DNA of 64,000 nucleotides, from the NCBI RefSeq assembly GCF_000426345.1, contig NZ_AUFE01000008.1:1-64000 (forward strand), read 5' to 3'. This document shows positions 1-8,158 of the stretch, in pieces (within the stretch, counting starts at the first letter, position 1; the number at the start of each line of letters is the position of its first letter). This stretch comes from Cupriavidus phytohabitans. GTDB lineage: Bacteria; Pseudomonadota; Gammaproteobacteria; Burkholderiales; Burkholderiaceae. The notes beneath the pieces were generated by a model, which was not told where the DNA came from, ran no database searches, and saw only the letters and a program-made list of their open reading frames with translations. Position numbers and translations under genes: made by a program.

Positions 1-349
1 CTACTTCCGGTTGGCGCAAACGCCCAAGATCTGGCGAGAGCTGGACAAGTGGATGCGTCACCGGCTGCGAGCCATCCAGCTCAAGCACTGGCGCCGTGGT
101 CGGGTCATTTACCGAGAGTTGCGTGCCCTGGGTGCTACAGCTGACGCCGCCAGGCAAGTAGCGGCGAGTGGCCGGTGCTGGTGGCGCAACAGCGGGGACT
201 CGCTGAACCGAGTCCTGACCATCGCCTACTTCGATCAGTTGGGCATGCCCCGCCTCACTTAACCTCAACCTCTCGAACCGCCCGGTGCGGACCCGCATGC
301 CGGGTGGTGTGGCAGGGGCGCAGCCAGTGCGGCTGCCCCCTATGCCGAT
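1..349 (+). mobile_element. Group II intron, 3' portion only (cut by window edge)
   Basis: The window opens inside a group II intron. The tail of its maturase ends at 262. It is followed by a domain V-like hairpin at about 276-309 (ACCGCCCGG pairing with CCGGGTGGT, a two-base TG bulge and the tip TGCG-GACC-CGCA) and a domain VI-like hairpin at about 310-346 with an unpaired A at 342. Seven bases after that A the sequence reads AT, the usual intron end, so the 3' splice site is put near 349. The 5' part is outside the window. From 350 to 620 I see only upstream sequence of the next gene. Confidence 0.82.
2..262 (+). CDS. Group II intron maturase/reverse transcriptase, C-terminal fragment
   Basis: This is the last 86 codons of an intron-encoded protein, read in frame from the window edge. 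It carries the maturase X-domain signature: a W..LD.W.R.RLR block, a KHWRRGR basic stretch, then CWWRNS and a final LN..L...YF...G end. These residues are typical of LtrA-like proteins that lack an HNH domain, because the reading frame stops directly after this block. The protein would bind the intron RNA and help splicing and mobility. The reverse-transcriptase domain lies outside the window. It differs from the maturase of the intron at 47-50 kb, which ends in an HNH domain, so the two introns belong to different lineages. Confidence 0.85.
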   Translation, partial: YFRLAQTPKIWRELDKWMRHRLRAIQLKHWRRGRVIYRELRALGATADAARQVAASGRCWWRNSGDSLNRVLTIAYFDQLGMPRLT

Positions 350-489
350 TCGTCAGTGCCATGACTGCTAGGTGTTTACCCGAGTCTGCCGCCAGCGTCC
401 CAGCCATTTTGCGGCCGATGCCACTTTAGTGCATTGCACCAAAATCCAGCATGCATATGCACCATCTCTGACAAACAATATTTTGCTTG

Positions 490-504
490 ATTGTATGGCG
501 GTTT
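490..504 (+). promoter_or_regulatory. 15-base motif shared with the GntR gene upstream region
   Basis: The bases ATTGTATGGCGGTTT occur here, about 117 bases upstream of the MFS gene, and again exactly at 6522-6536 upstream of the GntR regulator that closes the locus. An ACAAT at 475-479 also forms a dyad with the ATTGT of this copy. A shared 15-base match at the two promoter regions of one catabolic cluster is what an operator of the local regulator would look like. Binding by that regulator is inference. Confidence 0.5.
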
Positions 505-620
505 ATGTCCTAATGTACTGAGCAAAGGCGAGGCACATGCATGCCCCGTCCGGAGACGACCCAACGCGCAGCCAGAGACCAGTGCGCAGCGGGCAGGCCA
601 GGGACCATTGGAGGACCACC

Positions 621-1949
621 ATGCAAGCAGTCAGCATCGACGCCGCGGGAAAAGGCGCGTCGGCACAGAAACAGTCAGTCGCGCGCGTCGCCGGGGCCAG
701 CCTGGCCGGCACCACGCTGGAGTTCTACGACCACTTCATCTACGGATCAGCCGCCGCGCTGGTCTTTCCCAAGCTGTTCTTCCCGCAGAGTGACCCGCTG
801 ACCGCGACGCTGCTGTCGTTCGCCAGCTACGGTGTGGCGTTCGTGGCGCGGCCGCTGGGCGCGGCGATCTTCGGCCACTTTGGCGACAAGATGGGCCGCA
901 AGTCGATCCTGATCATCACGCTGCTGATGATGGGCCTGGCCACCTTCGGCATCGGCCTGCTGCCGACCTATGCCGCGGCCGGCGCGCTGGCGCCGCTGCT
1001 GCTGGTGCTGCTGCGCGTGGTGCAGGGCCTGGCGCTGGGCGGCGAGTGGGGCGGGGCCGCGATCATGGTCAACGAGCTCGATCCCGAAGGTAAGCGGCGC
1101 GGCATGCTCGGCAGCCTGGTCCAGTTGGCGGCGCCGATCGGCCTGCTGCTGGCCAACGGCGTGTTCGCGCTGGTGACATGGCAGGTATCGGAAGAGGCGT
1201 TCCTGAGCTGGGGCTGGCGCGTGCCGTTCCTGCTGTCGGCGCTGCTGGTCGGCGTCGGGCTCTATATCCGCTCCAACGTGCGCGAATCCGGCATGTTCGA
1301 GAAGCTGGAGGAATCGCATGCCGAAGCGCGCGCGCCCATCATGGAAGTGCTGCGCAACTACAAGAAGCAGCTGCTGATCGCCTTCGGCGCGCGGCTGGGC
1401 GGCGACATCGCCTTCTACGTGTTCACGCTGTTCCTGCTGTACTTCGTGCCGACCAAGCTGGGCCTGCCCAAGAGCATCGCGCTCAATGCGGTGCTGCTGG
1501 GCGCGGTGGCGCAGATCCTGTTCATCCCGATCGCCGGCCTGCTGGCGGATCGCATCGGGCGCCGCCCGGTGCTGATGATCGGCGGCATCGGCGGCGCGGT
1601 GTGGGCCTTTGTCTTCTTCGCCATGGTCAAGACCGGCAGCCCGGCGCTGATCATGCTGGCCTCGTTCGTCGGCATGGTGCTGGTGTCGTTCATGTTCTCG
1701 CCGCTGGCTTCGTTCCTGCCCGAGCTGTTTGCCACCCGGGTGCGTGTCACCGGTGCCTCGCTCGGCTTCCAGTTCGCCGGCGTGTTCGGCGGCGCACTGG
1801 CCCCGCTGATCGCGGTGGGCCTGCTCGACCGCTTCGGCAGCACCGCGCCGGTGGCGATCTACCTGGCGGTGGTGTGCGCGCTGATCGCTGTTGCGGCGGC
1901 AGCCGCTCGTGAAACCGCGCGTATGCACCTGTCCGACGCAGACCGCTGA
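621..1949 (+). CDS. MFS transporter, metabolite:H+ symporter type
   Basis: A 442-residue inner-membrane carrier of the major facilitator superfamily, MHS branch (relatives of ProP, KgtP and ShiA). Visible hallmarks are TTLEFYDHFIYG at residues 31-42, the loop 2-3 motif GHFGDKMGRK at 85-94, and a second copy (ADRIGRRP) in the middle of the protein that starts the second six-helix half. The start was chosen at the ATG preceded by GGAGGA seven bases upstream, although the frame is open further 5'. It lies at the head of the hydantoinase, amidase and racemase-like genes, so the likely substrate is a cyclic amide, ureide or its product imported with protons. The exact substrate cannot be read from sequence. 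Confidence 0.88.
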   Translation: MQAVSIDAAGKGASAQKQSVARVAGASLAGTTLEFYDHFIYGSAAALVFPKLFFPQSDPLTATLLSFASYGVAFVARPLGAAIFGHFGDKMGRKSILIITLLMMGLATFGIGLLPTYAAAGALAPLLLVLLRVVQGLALGGEWGGAAIMVNELDPEGKRRGMLGSLVQLAAPIGLLLANGVFALVTWQVSEEAFLSWGWRVPFLLSALLVGVGLYIRSNVRESGMFEKLEESHAEARAPIMEVLRNYKKQLLIAFGARLGGDIAFYVFTLFLLYFVPTKLGLPKSIALNAVLLGAVAQILFIPIAGLLADRIGRRPVLMIGGIGGAVWAFVFFAMVKTGSPALIMLASFVGMVLVSFMFSPLASFLPELFATRVRVTGASLGFQFAGVFGGALAPLIAVGLLDRFGSTAPVAIYLAVVCALIAVAAAAARETARMHLSDADR

Positions 1950-1959
1950 AGACCTCCTC

Positions 1960-1978
1960 GGGCGCGCCCGGCGCGCCC
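1960..1978 (+). terminator. GC-rich hairpin between MFS and hydantoinase genes
   Basis: GGGCGCGCC and GGCGCGCCC face each other with almost no loop, followed by a pyrimidine-rich run (TTCATTTCCTTT). It may be a weak terminator or simply shape the mRNA just before the next start codon. The next gene begins 13 bases later. Confidence 0.4.
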
Positions 1979-1991
1979 TTCATTTCCTTTC

Positions 1992-3440
1992 GTGACGAAC
2001 ATCGTGAAACAGTTTGACCTGATCATCCGCAACGGCACCGTGGTGACCGCCAGCGACACCGTGCAATGCGACATCGCCGTCAAGGACGGCCGCATCGTGC
2101 AGCTCGGCCTTGACCTGGGCGATGCCGCGCAGGTCATCGATGCCAGCGGCAAGCTGGTGCTGCCGGGCGGCGTCGATGCGCATTGCCACCTGGACCAGCC
2201 CATGCCGGACGGCCTGAGGATGGCCGACGACTTCCGCACCGGCTCGGTCTCGGCCGCGTGCGGCGGCACCACCACCGTGATCCCGTTTGCCGCGCAGGAG
2301 AAGGGCCATTCGCTGCGTGCGGCGGTGGACGACTACCATCGACGCGCCGGCGGCAAGTCGGTGGTCGACTACGCCTTCCACCTGATCGTTGCCGACCCGA
2401 CCCATGCCGTGCTGCAGGACGAGCTGCCGGGGCTGATCCGCGAGGGCTATTCGTCGTTCAAGATCTACATGACCTACGACGACCTCAAGCTCGACGACCG
2501 CGAGATCCTCGAGGTGCTGTCGGTGGCGCGCCAGGAAGGCGCGCTGGTGATGGTGCATGCCGAGAATTCCGACTGCATCGCGTGGCTGACCGACAAGCTC
2601 GAGGCTGCCGGCAACACCGCGCCGCGCTTCCATGCGCTGGCCCGGCCGATGGCTATCGAGCGCGAGGCCACGCACCGCGCCATCACTTTCTCCGAGCTGG
2701 TCGACGTGCCGATCCTGATCGTGCACGTCTCCGGCAAGGAAGCGGTGGAGCAGATCCGCTGGGCACGCAACCGCGGCATGAAGATCTTTGCCGAGACCTG
2801 CCCGCAGTACCTGTTCCTGACCGCTGAAGACCTGGACCAGCCTGGCTACCACGGCGCCAAGTGCGTCTGCAGCCCGCCGCCGCGCGACCGCAGCAACCAG
2901 GAGGTGATCTGGGACGGGCTGGCCGACGGCCTGTTCACGATCTTCTCGTCCGACCACGCGCCGTTCCGCTACGACGATCCCGAGGGCAAGAAGCCCGGTG
3001 GCAAGGAAGTGCCGTTCCAGTACATCCCCAACGGCATCCCGGGCCTGGAGACGCGCCTGCCGCTGCTGTTCTCGGCCGGCGTCAACGGCGGGCGCATCTC
3101 GGTGAACCAGTTCGTGGCGCTGACCTCGACCAACCCAGCCAAGCTGTACGGCCTGCACCCGCGCAAGGGCACCATTGCCATCGGCGCCGACGCCGACCTG
3201 GTGCTGTGGGATCCGAAGCGCGAAGTGCAGATCCGCAATACCGACCTGCACCATGCGGTCGACTACACGCCGTATGAAGGACAGCGCGTGACCGGCTGGC
3301 CGGTGACCACGCTGGTGCGCGGCAAGGTCGTCGCGCATGAGGGCGAAGTGCGCGCCGAGGCAGGCCATGGCGAGTTCCTGCCGTGCGCGCTGCCGGAGAT
3401 GGCGCGGCCGCGCTACCGCACCTCGGGTGGCAGCCTGTGA
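1992..3440 (+). CDS. Dihydropyrimidinase / D-hydantoinase
   Basis: A 482-residue cyclic amidohydrolase that opens dihydropyrimidine or hydantoin rings to N-carbamoyl amino acids in the cytoplasm. All metal-site residues of the family are present: H64 and H66 in AHCHLD, the lysine to be carbamylated K157 in SSFKIYM, H189 in MVHAEN, H245 in IVHVSG and D321 in SSDHAPF. Length is normal for the family. The chosen start is a GTG with no clear ribosome-binding site; a second GTG four codons on (2004) is an alternative. The MFS gene upstream and the amidase downstream point to one operon for uptake and breakdown of a cyclic ureide. Allantoinase is less likely but not excluded. Confidence 0.88.
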   Translation: MTNIVKQFDLIIRNGTVVTASDTVQCDIAVKDGRIVQLGLDLGDAAQVIDASGKLVLPGGVDAHCHLDQPMPDGLRMADDFRTGSVSAACGGTTTVIPFAAQEKGHSLRAAVDDYHRRAGGKSVVDYAFHLIVADPTHAVLQDELPGLIREGYSSFKIYMTYDDLKLDDREILEVLSVARQEGALVMVHAENSDCIAWLTDKLEAAGNTAPRFHALARPMAIEREATHRAITFSELVDVPILIVHVSGKEAVEQIRWARNRGMKIFAETCPQYLFLTAEDLDQPGYHGAKCVCSPPPRDRSNQEVIWDGLADGLFTIFSSDHAPFRYDDPEGKKPGGKEVPFQYIPNGIPGLETRLPLLFSAGVNGGRISVNQFVALTSTNPAKLYGLHPRKGTIAIGADADLVLWDPKREVQIRNTDLHHAVDYTPYEGQRVTGWPVTTLVRGKVVAHEGEVRAEAGHGEFLPCALPEMARPRYRTSGGSL

Positions 3441-3480
3441 GGGCGCAGGTTTTTTCGATGAATTGACCGACACTGCCGAT

Positions 3481-4887
3481 ATGGAACTGACGGAACTGAC
3501 CAAGAGCCTGGACGCCGCCACCATCGCCGGCCGCGTGGCCGCCGGCCGCCTCGATCCCGCCGAGGTGGTGGCCGCGTTCCAGGCCCGCATCGCGGCGCGC
3601 AACGACCAGCTCAACGCCGTCTTCGAACAACGCCAGGAGCTGGTCGACGCCGACCTGGCGCAGCTGCGCGCACGACTGGCGCAGGGCGAGCGCCCGCTGC
3701 TGGCGGGCGTGCCGGTGATCGTCAAGGACGTGATCTGGAGCCAGGGCCGCCGCGTCACGCAGGGCTCGCAGCTGTACCGCGACTTCATCGCCCCGGCCGA
3801 TGCAATTGCCGTCGAGCGCCTGCGCCGCGCCGGCGCGATCGTCCTCGGCATGGGCAATACCTCGGAGTTCGCCTGCAAGGGCCTGACCACCAACAAGGTC
3901 TACGGCCTGACGCGCCATCCGCTCGACGCCACGCTGACCGCCGGCGGGTCGTCCGGTGGCTGCGCAGTGGCGGTGGCTGCTGGCATGGCGCCGCTGGCGC
4001 TGGGCACCGACGGCGGCGGCTCCAGCCGGCGCCCGCCTGCGCATGCCGGCGTGGTCGGTTTCAAGCCGTCGTACGGCGCGATTCCCGATTCGATCGGCTT
4101 TGCCCATGCCTTCAACGGCATCCAGGTGATCGCGCCGATCACGCGCACCGTGAGCGATGCGGCGCTGATGTTCGAGGCGCTGGCTGGCGCCGATGCGCGC
4201 GATCCCGATACGCTGGGCTTCAGCCTGGCGGCCGAGCGCCCGCTGCATACGCTCAGGATTGCGCTGAGCCCGCGGCTGGGACTCGACACGCCGGTCGACG
4301 ACGACGTCGCCGAAGCCTGCGCGCAGGCCGTGGCGCGGCTGCAGGCTGCAGGCCTGAGCATCGAGCTGGCCGACCCGGCCTGGCCTCGGGGCGCCGACGA
4401 GGCAGCGCTGATGCCGCTGCAGCATGTGGGGCTGGCCAATCTCTACGGCGAAGCGTGGCGCCGCGACCCCGACGTATTCGATCCGGATATCGCGCGCCAG
4501 ATCGAGCGCGGGCTGGCGTGGACCGGCGCCGACGTGGCGCGCGCGCGCGAAGCCAGCCACCAGATCGCGCTGGCCATGGCGGAGTTCTTCACCCGCTACG
4601 ACTTGCTGCTGTGCCCGACCACGCCATGCGTGGCGTGGCGCAATGACCGGCTCGGGCCCGAACGGATCGGCGGCGTTGCCGTCGAGCCGCGCGCCCATGC
4701 GGTCTTCACCCCTTTCTTCAACCATGCGCTGGCACCGGCGATCTCGGTGCCCTGCGGCAGCGGCCGCGACGGCCTGCCGGTGGGCCTGCAGATTGCCGGC
4801 CCGCGCGGCGCCGACCGCACCGTGCTGGCCGCGGCCCGGCTCGCCGAACGCGTGCTCGCGGCGCGGCCCGCCACCGCCAACGGCTGA
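3481..4887 (+). CDS. Amidase signature family hydrolase
   Basis: A 468-residue amidase with the Ser-cisSer-Lys catalytic triad of the signature family: K82 in VKDV, S157 in GGSSGG and the nucleophile S181 in GTDGGGS. The next segment (VVGFKPSYG) is also typical. The frame is open upstream, but the ATG at 3481 gives the usual N-terminal helix of the family. It follows the hydantoinase by 40 bases. No separate carbamoylase gene is present nearby, so this enzyme may process the ring-opened product or a related amide. AtzF/allophanate-hydrolase-like or Glu-tRNA amidotransferase activity is not supported by the context. Specific substrate is unknown. Confidence 0.85.
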   Translation: MELTELTKSLDAATIAGRVAAGRLDPAEVVAAFQARIAARNDQLNAVFEQRQELVDADLAQLRARLAQGERPLLAGVPVIVKDVIWSQGRRVTQGSQLYRDFIAPADAIAVERLRRAGAIVLGMGNTSEFACKGLTTNKVYGLTRHPLDATLTAGGSSGGCAVAVAAGMAPLALGTDGGGSSRRPPAHAGVVGFKPSYGAIPDSIGFAHAFNGIQVIAPITRTVSDAALMFEALAGADARDPDTLGFSLAAERPLHTLRIALSPRLGLDTPVDDDVAEACAQAVARLQAAGLSIELADPAWPRGADEAALMPLQHVGLANLYGEAWRRDPDVFDPDIARQIERGLAWTGADVARAREASHQIALAMAEFFTRYDLLLCPTTPCVAWRNDRLGPERIGGVAVEPRAHAVFTPFFNHALAPAISVPCGSGRDGLPVGLQIAGPRGADRTVLAAARLAERVLAARPATANG

Positions 4888-4914
4888 CTACGGCCAACTA
4901 CGGATAACAACGAT

Positions 4915-5658
4915 ATGCGAATCCTTGTCCTCAATCCCAATACCAGCGAAGGCATCACCGCGCGGCTGATGGCCGCGGCCACGCCGGTGGCATCGCCCGG
5001 CACCGAGCTGGTGCCGCTGACCGCCAGCCGTGGCGTGCCCTATATCGCCACGCGCGCCGAGGCGCAGATCGGCGGCGCCATTGCGCTGGAGATGCTGGCG
5101 GAACGCCACACGGAATTCGATGCCGCGATCATCGCCGCCTTTGGCGATCCGGGCCTGATGGGCGCGCGCGAGCTGTTCGACCTGCCGGTGGTGGGCATGG
5201 CCGAGGCGGCCATGCTGTCGGCCTGCATGCTGGGCCGGCGCTTCTCGATCGTTACCTTCGCGCGCGCGCTCGGGCCGTGGTACGAGGAATGCGTGGACAT
5301 GCATGGCCTGCGCGGCCGGCTGGCCGGCATCCGCATGCTCGACGGCAGCTTTGCCTCGGTCTCGGACGTGCAGGAAGAAAAGGAAGCGGTGCTGGTGGAG
5401 CTGGCCAACCGTGCCGTGGTGGAAGACGAGGCCGACGTGGTGATCCTGGCCGGCGCGCCGCTGGCAGGCCTTGCCGCGCGCGTGCGCGACCGCATCCCGG
5501 TGCCGGTGGTCGACCAGATGGCCGCCGCGGTCAAGCAGGCCGAGGCGCTGGTCGCGCTGCAGCCGCGCAAGGCCACCGCGGGCACGTTCCGGCGTCCGGA
5601 TGCCAAGCCGACCATCGGCCTGGCGCAGGCGCTGGCGGCACGCATCGAGCACCGCTGA
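4915..5658 (+). CDS. Asp/Glu/hydantoin racemase family protein lacking both catalytic cysteines
   Basis: A 247-residue member of the Asp/Glu/hydantoin racemase superfamily. The N-terminus (ILVLNPNTS) and the FGDPGL segment are those of hydantoin and allantoin racemases. In the studied racemases two cysteines do the chemistry, one in CFGDPG and one in a GCAGM-like segment. Here the first position is A75 (IAAFGDPG) and the second region reads LAGAPLAG at 178-185, so neither cysteine is present. It may be a lyase or isomerase with other chemistry, or a non-catalytic relative. It is the last gene of the cluster, 27 bases after the amidase, with no strong ribosome-binding site. Confidence 0.8.
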   Translation: MRILVLNPNTSEGITARLMAAATPVASPGTELVPLTASRGVPYIATRAEAQIGGAIALEMLAERHTEFDAAIIAAFGDPGLMGARELFDLPVVGMAEAAMLSACMLGRRFSIVTFARALGPWYEECVDMHGLRGRLAGIRMLDGSFASVSDVQEEKEAVLVELANRAVVEDEADVVILAGAPLAGLAARVRDRIPVPVVDQMAAAVKQAEALVALQPRKATAGTFRRPDAKPTIGLAQALAARIEHR

Positions 5659-5694
5659 GCACTAGCACCACCTCATCACCGCCCCATCACCACC

Positions 5695-5724
5695 GCGTCA
5701 TTCCCGCGCCAGCGGGAATGACGC
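5695..5724. repeat. Perfect 13-bp inverted repeat, REP-like, between convergent genes
   Basis: GCGTCATTCCCGC and GCGGGAATGACGC are separated by a four-base loop GCCA. This type of CATTCCCGC palindrome is common as a dispersed intergenic element in proteobacteria. It sits between the convergent racemase-like and GntR genes, so it can also end transcription from either side, though no T-run follows. Confidence 0.6.
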
Positions 5725-5729
5725 CGCCC

Positions 5730-6476
5730 CTACACCGCGGCGAACACCGCTTCCAGGTCCACTTTCTCTTCTGCCGGCAATTCCAGCCGCAGCGTGCTCT
5801 CGACATGCTCGAGGTGCTCGTCCATCAGCCGCGCCACGCGCTCGCCATCGCCGGCTTCCAGCGCGTCGACGATATCGTCATGCTCGTGATGCGGGCACGA
5901 CGGCACGCCCGGCGCGTCATACAGCGCGATGATCAGGCAGGTCAGCGAGCACAGCTCGCGCATGTACTTGCCCAGGTACTGGTTGCCGGTCAGCTCGGCC
6001 AGCCTGCAGTGGAATTCGCCTGACAGCCGGATGATGGCGCGCCGGTCGTTGCTGTCGCGCGCTTGGGCTTCCTCGCGCGTGGTCGCTCGCAGCGCCTCCA
6101 GCCCGGCCGGGCCGATCGCGCCGGCAAGGTCGCGCACCAGCGCCGGTTCGAGCAGGCGGCGCGAATGCAATACCTGCCGCGCTTCGGCCACGCTCGGGCT
6201 CGACACGAAGGTGCCGCGGTTCGGGTGCACCGTCAGCACGCCTTCGTGGGCCAGCTTGCCGAAGGCGAGCCGCACCTTGGTGCGGCTGACGCCGAACACG
6301 CCGCCCAGTTTTTCCTCGACCAGCTTGGTGCCGGGTGGCAGCCGGTGTTCCCAGATCGCGGTCAGGATGCGGTCGGCGATTTCCTCCACCGACGCACCGC
6401 GTGCGCTGTCCGCATCATATTCGTTGGCATTGCCCGGGGCGGGCGCGGCAGGCTGGTCGGCTTTGGTTCGTGGCAT
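5730..6476 (-). CDS. GntR family transcriptional regulator, FCD type
   Basis: A 248-residue regulator. Residues about 28-95 form a winged helix-turn-helix (GVFGVSRTKVRLAFGKLAHEG followed by the wing NRGTFV). The C-terminal two thirds look like the all-helical FCD ligand-binding domain, with histidines in GEFHCRL and HHEHDDI that in this family can bind a metal. The start is the ATG at 6476, since sequence upstream in this frame is the GNAT gene in another frame. It is convergent with the hydantoinase cluster and shares a 15-base motif with the cluster promoter region, so it probably controls it. The effector is unknown, a pathway intermediate being the usual case. Confidence 0.85.
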   Translation of the reverse strand: MPRTKADQPAAPAPGNANEYDADSARGASVEEIADRILTAIWEHRLPPGTKLVEEKLGGVFGVSRTKVRLAFGKLAHEGVLTVHPNRGTFVSSPSVAEARQVLHSRRLLEPALVRDLAGAIGPAGLEALRATTREEAQARDSNDRRAIIRLSGEFHCRLAELTGNQYLGKYMRELCSLTCLIIALYDAPGVPSCPHHEHDDIVDALEAGDGERVARLMDEHLEHVESTLRLELPAEEKVDLEAVFAAV

Positions 6477-6521
6477 GGCGGGTCGGCGCGGATGGGCCAA
6501 AAAAAGACATTCGGCACCACC

Positions 6522-6536
6522 ATTGTATGGCGGTTT
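6522..6536 (+). promoter_or_regulatory. Second copy of the 15-base locus motif
   Basis: ATTGTATGGCGGTTT, identical to 490-504. It lies in the 64-base gap between the GNAT gene and the GntR start, in opposite orientation relative to the gene it precedes. Possible autoregulatory operator. Confidence 0.5.
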
Positions 6537-6540
6537 GCTC

Positions 6541-7101
6541 TTAAGTGTATAACACCGGCAGTGGGCCGGTTGCCGCACCGCAGATTGACTTCGATTGGCC
6601 CAGCCTGGCCAGCGCGTCGCCGGTAACGCGGCAAATGCGCCAGTCGGGCAGCACATCGGCGCCCATGGCCTTGTAGAAATCGATCGACGGCTGGTTCCAG
6701 TCCAGCACCGACCACTCGAAACGGCCGCAACCGCGCGCGACCGCCAGCGCGGCCAGGTGCTGCAGCAAGGCCTTGCCCAGGCCATGGCCACGCCAGGCCG
6801 GGTCGACGTAAAGGTCTTCCAGGTACAGGCCGGGTTTGGCGAGGAAGGTGGAAAAGTTGTGGAAGAACAGCGCGAAGCCGACCGCCTTGGGCGCGCCGTT
6901 GGGTTCGACTTCAGGTTCGACTTCAACCAGCACCGCTTCGGCGTGCGGCTTGGCGCCGAACAGGGCTTCCTGGATCTTTTGCGGCGTGGCTTCGACGATA
7001 TGCGTCAGCTTCTCGTACTCGGCCAGCGCCAGGATCAGGTTGAACAGGGTTTCGCTGTCGGCAGCGGTGGCGGGGCGCAGGGTGAACGCGGGTTTGGACA
7101 T
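6541..7101 (-). CDS. GNAT family N-acetyltransferase
   Basis: A 186-residue acetyltransferase. The acetyl-CoA binding stretch is visible as LYVDPAWRGHGLGKALL (Q/RxxGxG/A motif R-G-H-G-L-G), preceded by the strand GLYLEDLYV and followed by WNQPSIDFYKAMGA, the usual motif B. The pattern is that of the small diamine/amino-acid-acetylating group, but the substrate is not known. The ATG at 7101 was chosen; a TTG five codons upstream (7116) is possible. It precedes the GntR gene on the same strand by 64 bases, but a functional tie to that locus is not evident. Confidence 0.82.
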   Translation of the reverse strand: MSKPAFTLRPATAADSETLFNLILALAEYEKLTHIVEATPQKIQEALFGAKPHAEAVLVEVEPEVEPNGAPKAVGFALFFHNFSTFLAKPGLYLEDLYVDPAWRGHGLGKALLQHLAALAVARGCGRFEWSVLDWNQPSIDFYKAMGADVLPDWRICRVTGDALARLGQSKSICGAATGPLPVLYT

Positions 7102-7158
7102 GTCCGTCGATAGCAAAGAACAGGATCCCGCGATTATCGCCCGTGCATCACATTGCCG

Positions 7159-8127
7159 TCAGCGGCCGAAGTCCGCCAGCCTGCGTACCTCGTCGACATA
7201 GCCAGGCGCCAGGCAGTCCACCACCAGCCGCTCCGGCGTGCTGCGCAGCCAGGTCAGCTGGCGCTTGCACAGCTGGCGCGTGGCGGCGATGCCGCGCTCG
7301 CGCATGGTGTCGAAATCGCACTCGCCGTCGAGGTATTCCCACACCTGCCGGTAGCCGACGCAGCGGATCGACGGCAGCCCAGGATGCAGGTCCTCGCGCG
7401 TGCGCAGGCGGCGGACTTCGTCGATAAAGCCGTTGGCCAGCATGGCGTCGTAGCGCTGCGCGATGCGCGCATGCAGTGCCAGCCGGTCCGAAGGCTCGAG
7501 CGCGATCACGCGGTAGCGCTGGTCGGCGGCGCCGGCAAAGGTGCGGCCCTCGGCCTGGCGGGCCAGCAGTGCTGACATCGGCTGGCCCGAAAGCCGGTGG
7601 ATCTCGAGCGCGCGCTGGATGCGCTGGGCATCGTTGGCGGCCAGGCGCGCCGCGGTGACGGGGTCGACTTGCGCCAGCATCGCATGCAGCGCCGGCCAGC
7701 CGCGCTCGGCGGCAAGCTGGTCCAGCTCGGCACGCACGGCGGGGTTGGCCTGTGGCAGGTCGTTCAGCCCCTGCGTCAGCGCCTTGTAGTAAAGCATGGT
7801 GCCGCCCACGATCAGCGGCACGTTGCCGCGCGCGCGGATCTCGCCGATCAGCCGCTCGGCATCGGTGACGAACTGCGCGGCGGAATAGCTCTCGACCGGG
7901 TCGATGATGTCGATCAGGTGGTGCGGGGCCGCGGCCAGTTCTTCGGGCGTGGGTTTGGCCGTACCGATGTCCATCTCGCGGTACACCAGCGCGGAGTCCA
8001 GGCTGATGATCTCCACCGGCGCATCGGCCGCCAGCGCCAGCGCTGCGGCGGTCTTGCCCGAGGCGGTGGGCCCGAGCAGGCAGACCACGGGCGGGTGCAC
8101 GGCGGAATCGTCAGGTACGTCGGACAT
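7159..8127 (-). CDS. miaA: tRNA dimethylallyltransferase
   Basis: About 322 residues. It transfers a dimethylallyl group to A37 of tRNAs that read codons starting with U. The P-loop GPTASGKT lies at the N-terminus, followed by [18 protein letters not shown], where the aspartate and the threonine contact the tRNA and substrate, and by [12 protein letters not shown]. The C-terminal part holds the tRNA-binding block KRQLTWLR. The ATG at 8127 fits the usual N-terminus; an upstream TTG/ATG at 8136 adds three residues. It lies 31 bases downstream of mutL on the same strand, the conserved mutL-miaA pair of proteobacteria. Confidence 0.95.
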   Translation of the reverse strand: MSDVPDDSAVHPPVVCLLGPTASGKTAAALALAADAPVEIISLDSALVYREMDIGTAKPTPEELAAAPHHLIDIIDPVESYSAAQFVTDAERLIGEIRARGNVPLIVGGTMLYYKALTQGLNDLPQANPAVRAELDQLAAERGWPALHAMLAQVDPVTAARLAANDAQRIQRALEIHRLSGQPMSALLARQAEGRTFAGAADQRYRVIALEPSDRLALHARIAQRYDAMLANGFIDEVRRLRTREDLHPGLPSIRCVGYRQVWEYLDGECDFDTMRERGIAATRQLCKRQLTWLRSTPERLVVDCLAPGYVDEVRRLADFGR

Positions 8128-8158
8128 CGTCAGCAAAGGCGTGAAGGGGCGGGGGTGC

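Noticed and set aside
1980..3896. 638-codon open frame on the minus strand opposite hydantoinase and amidase
   Set aside because: It is a shadow of the high-GC coding strand; low-complexity Arg/Ala/Gln-rich translation with no motifs, and the plus-strand genes have intact catalytic sites.
5677..5724. CRISPR-like repeat
   Set aside because: A single palindrome without spaced copies. No CRISPR array or cas gene was found in the window.
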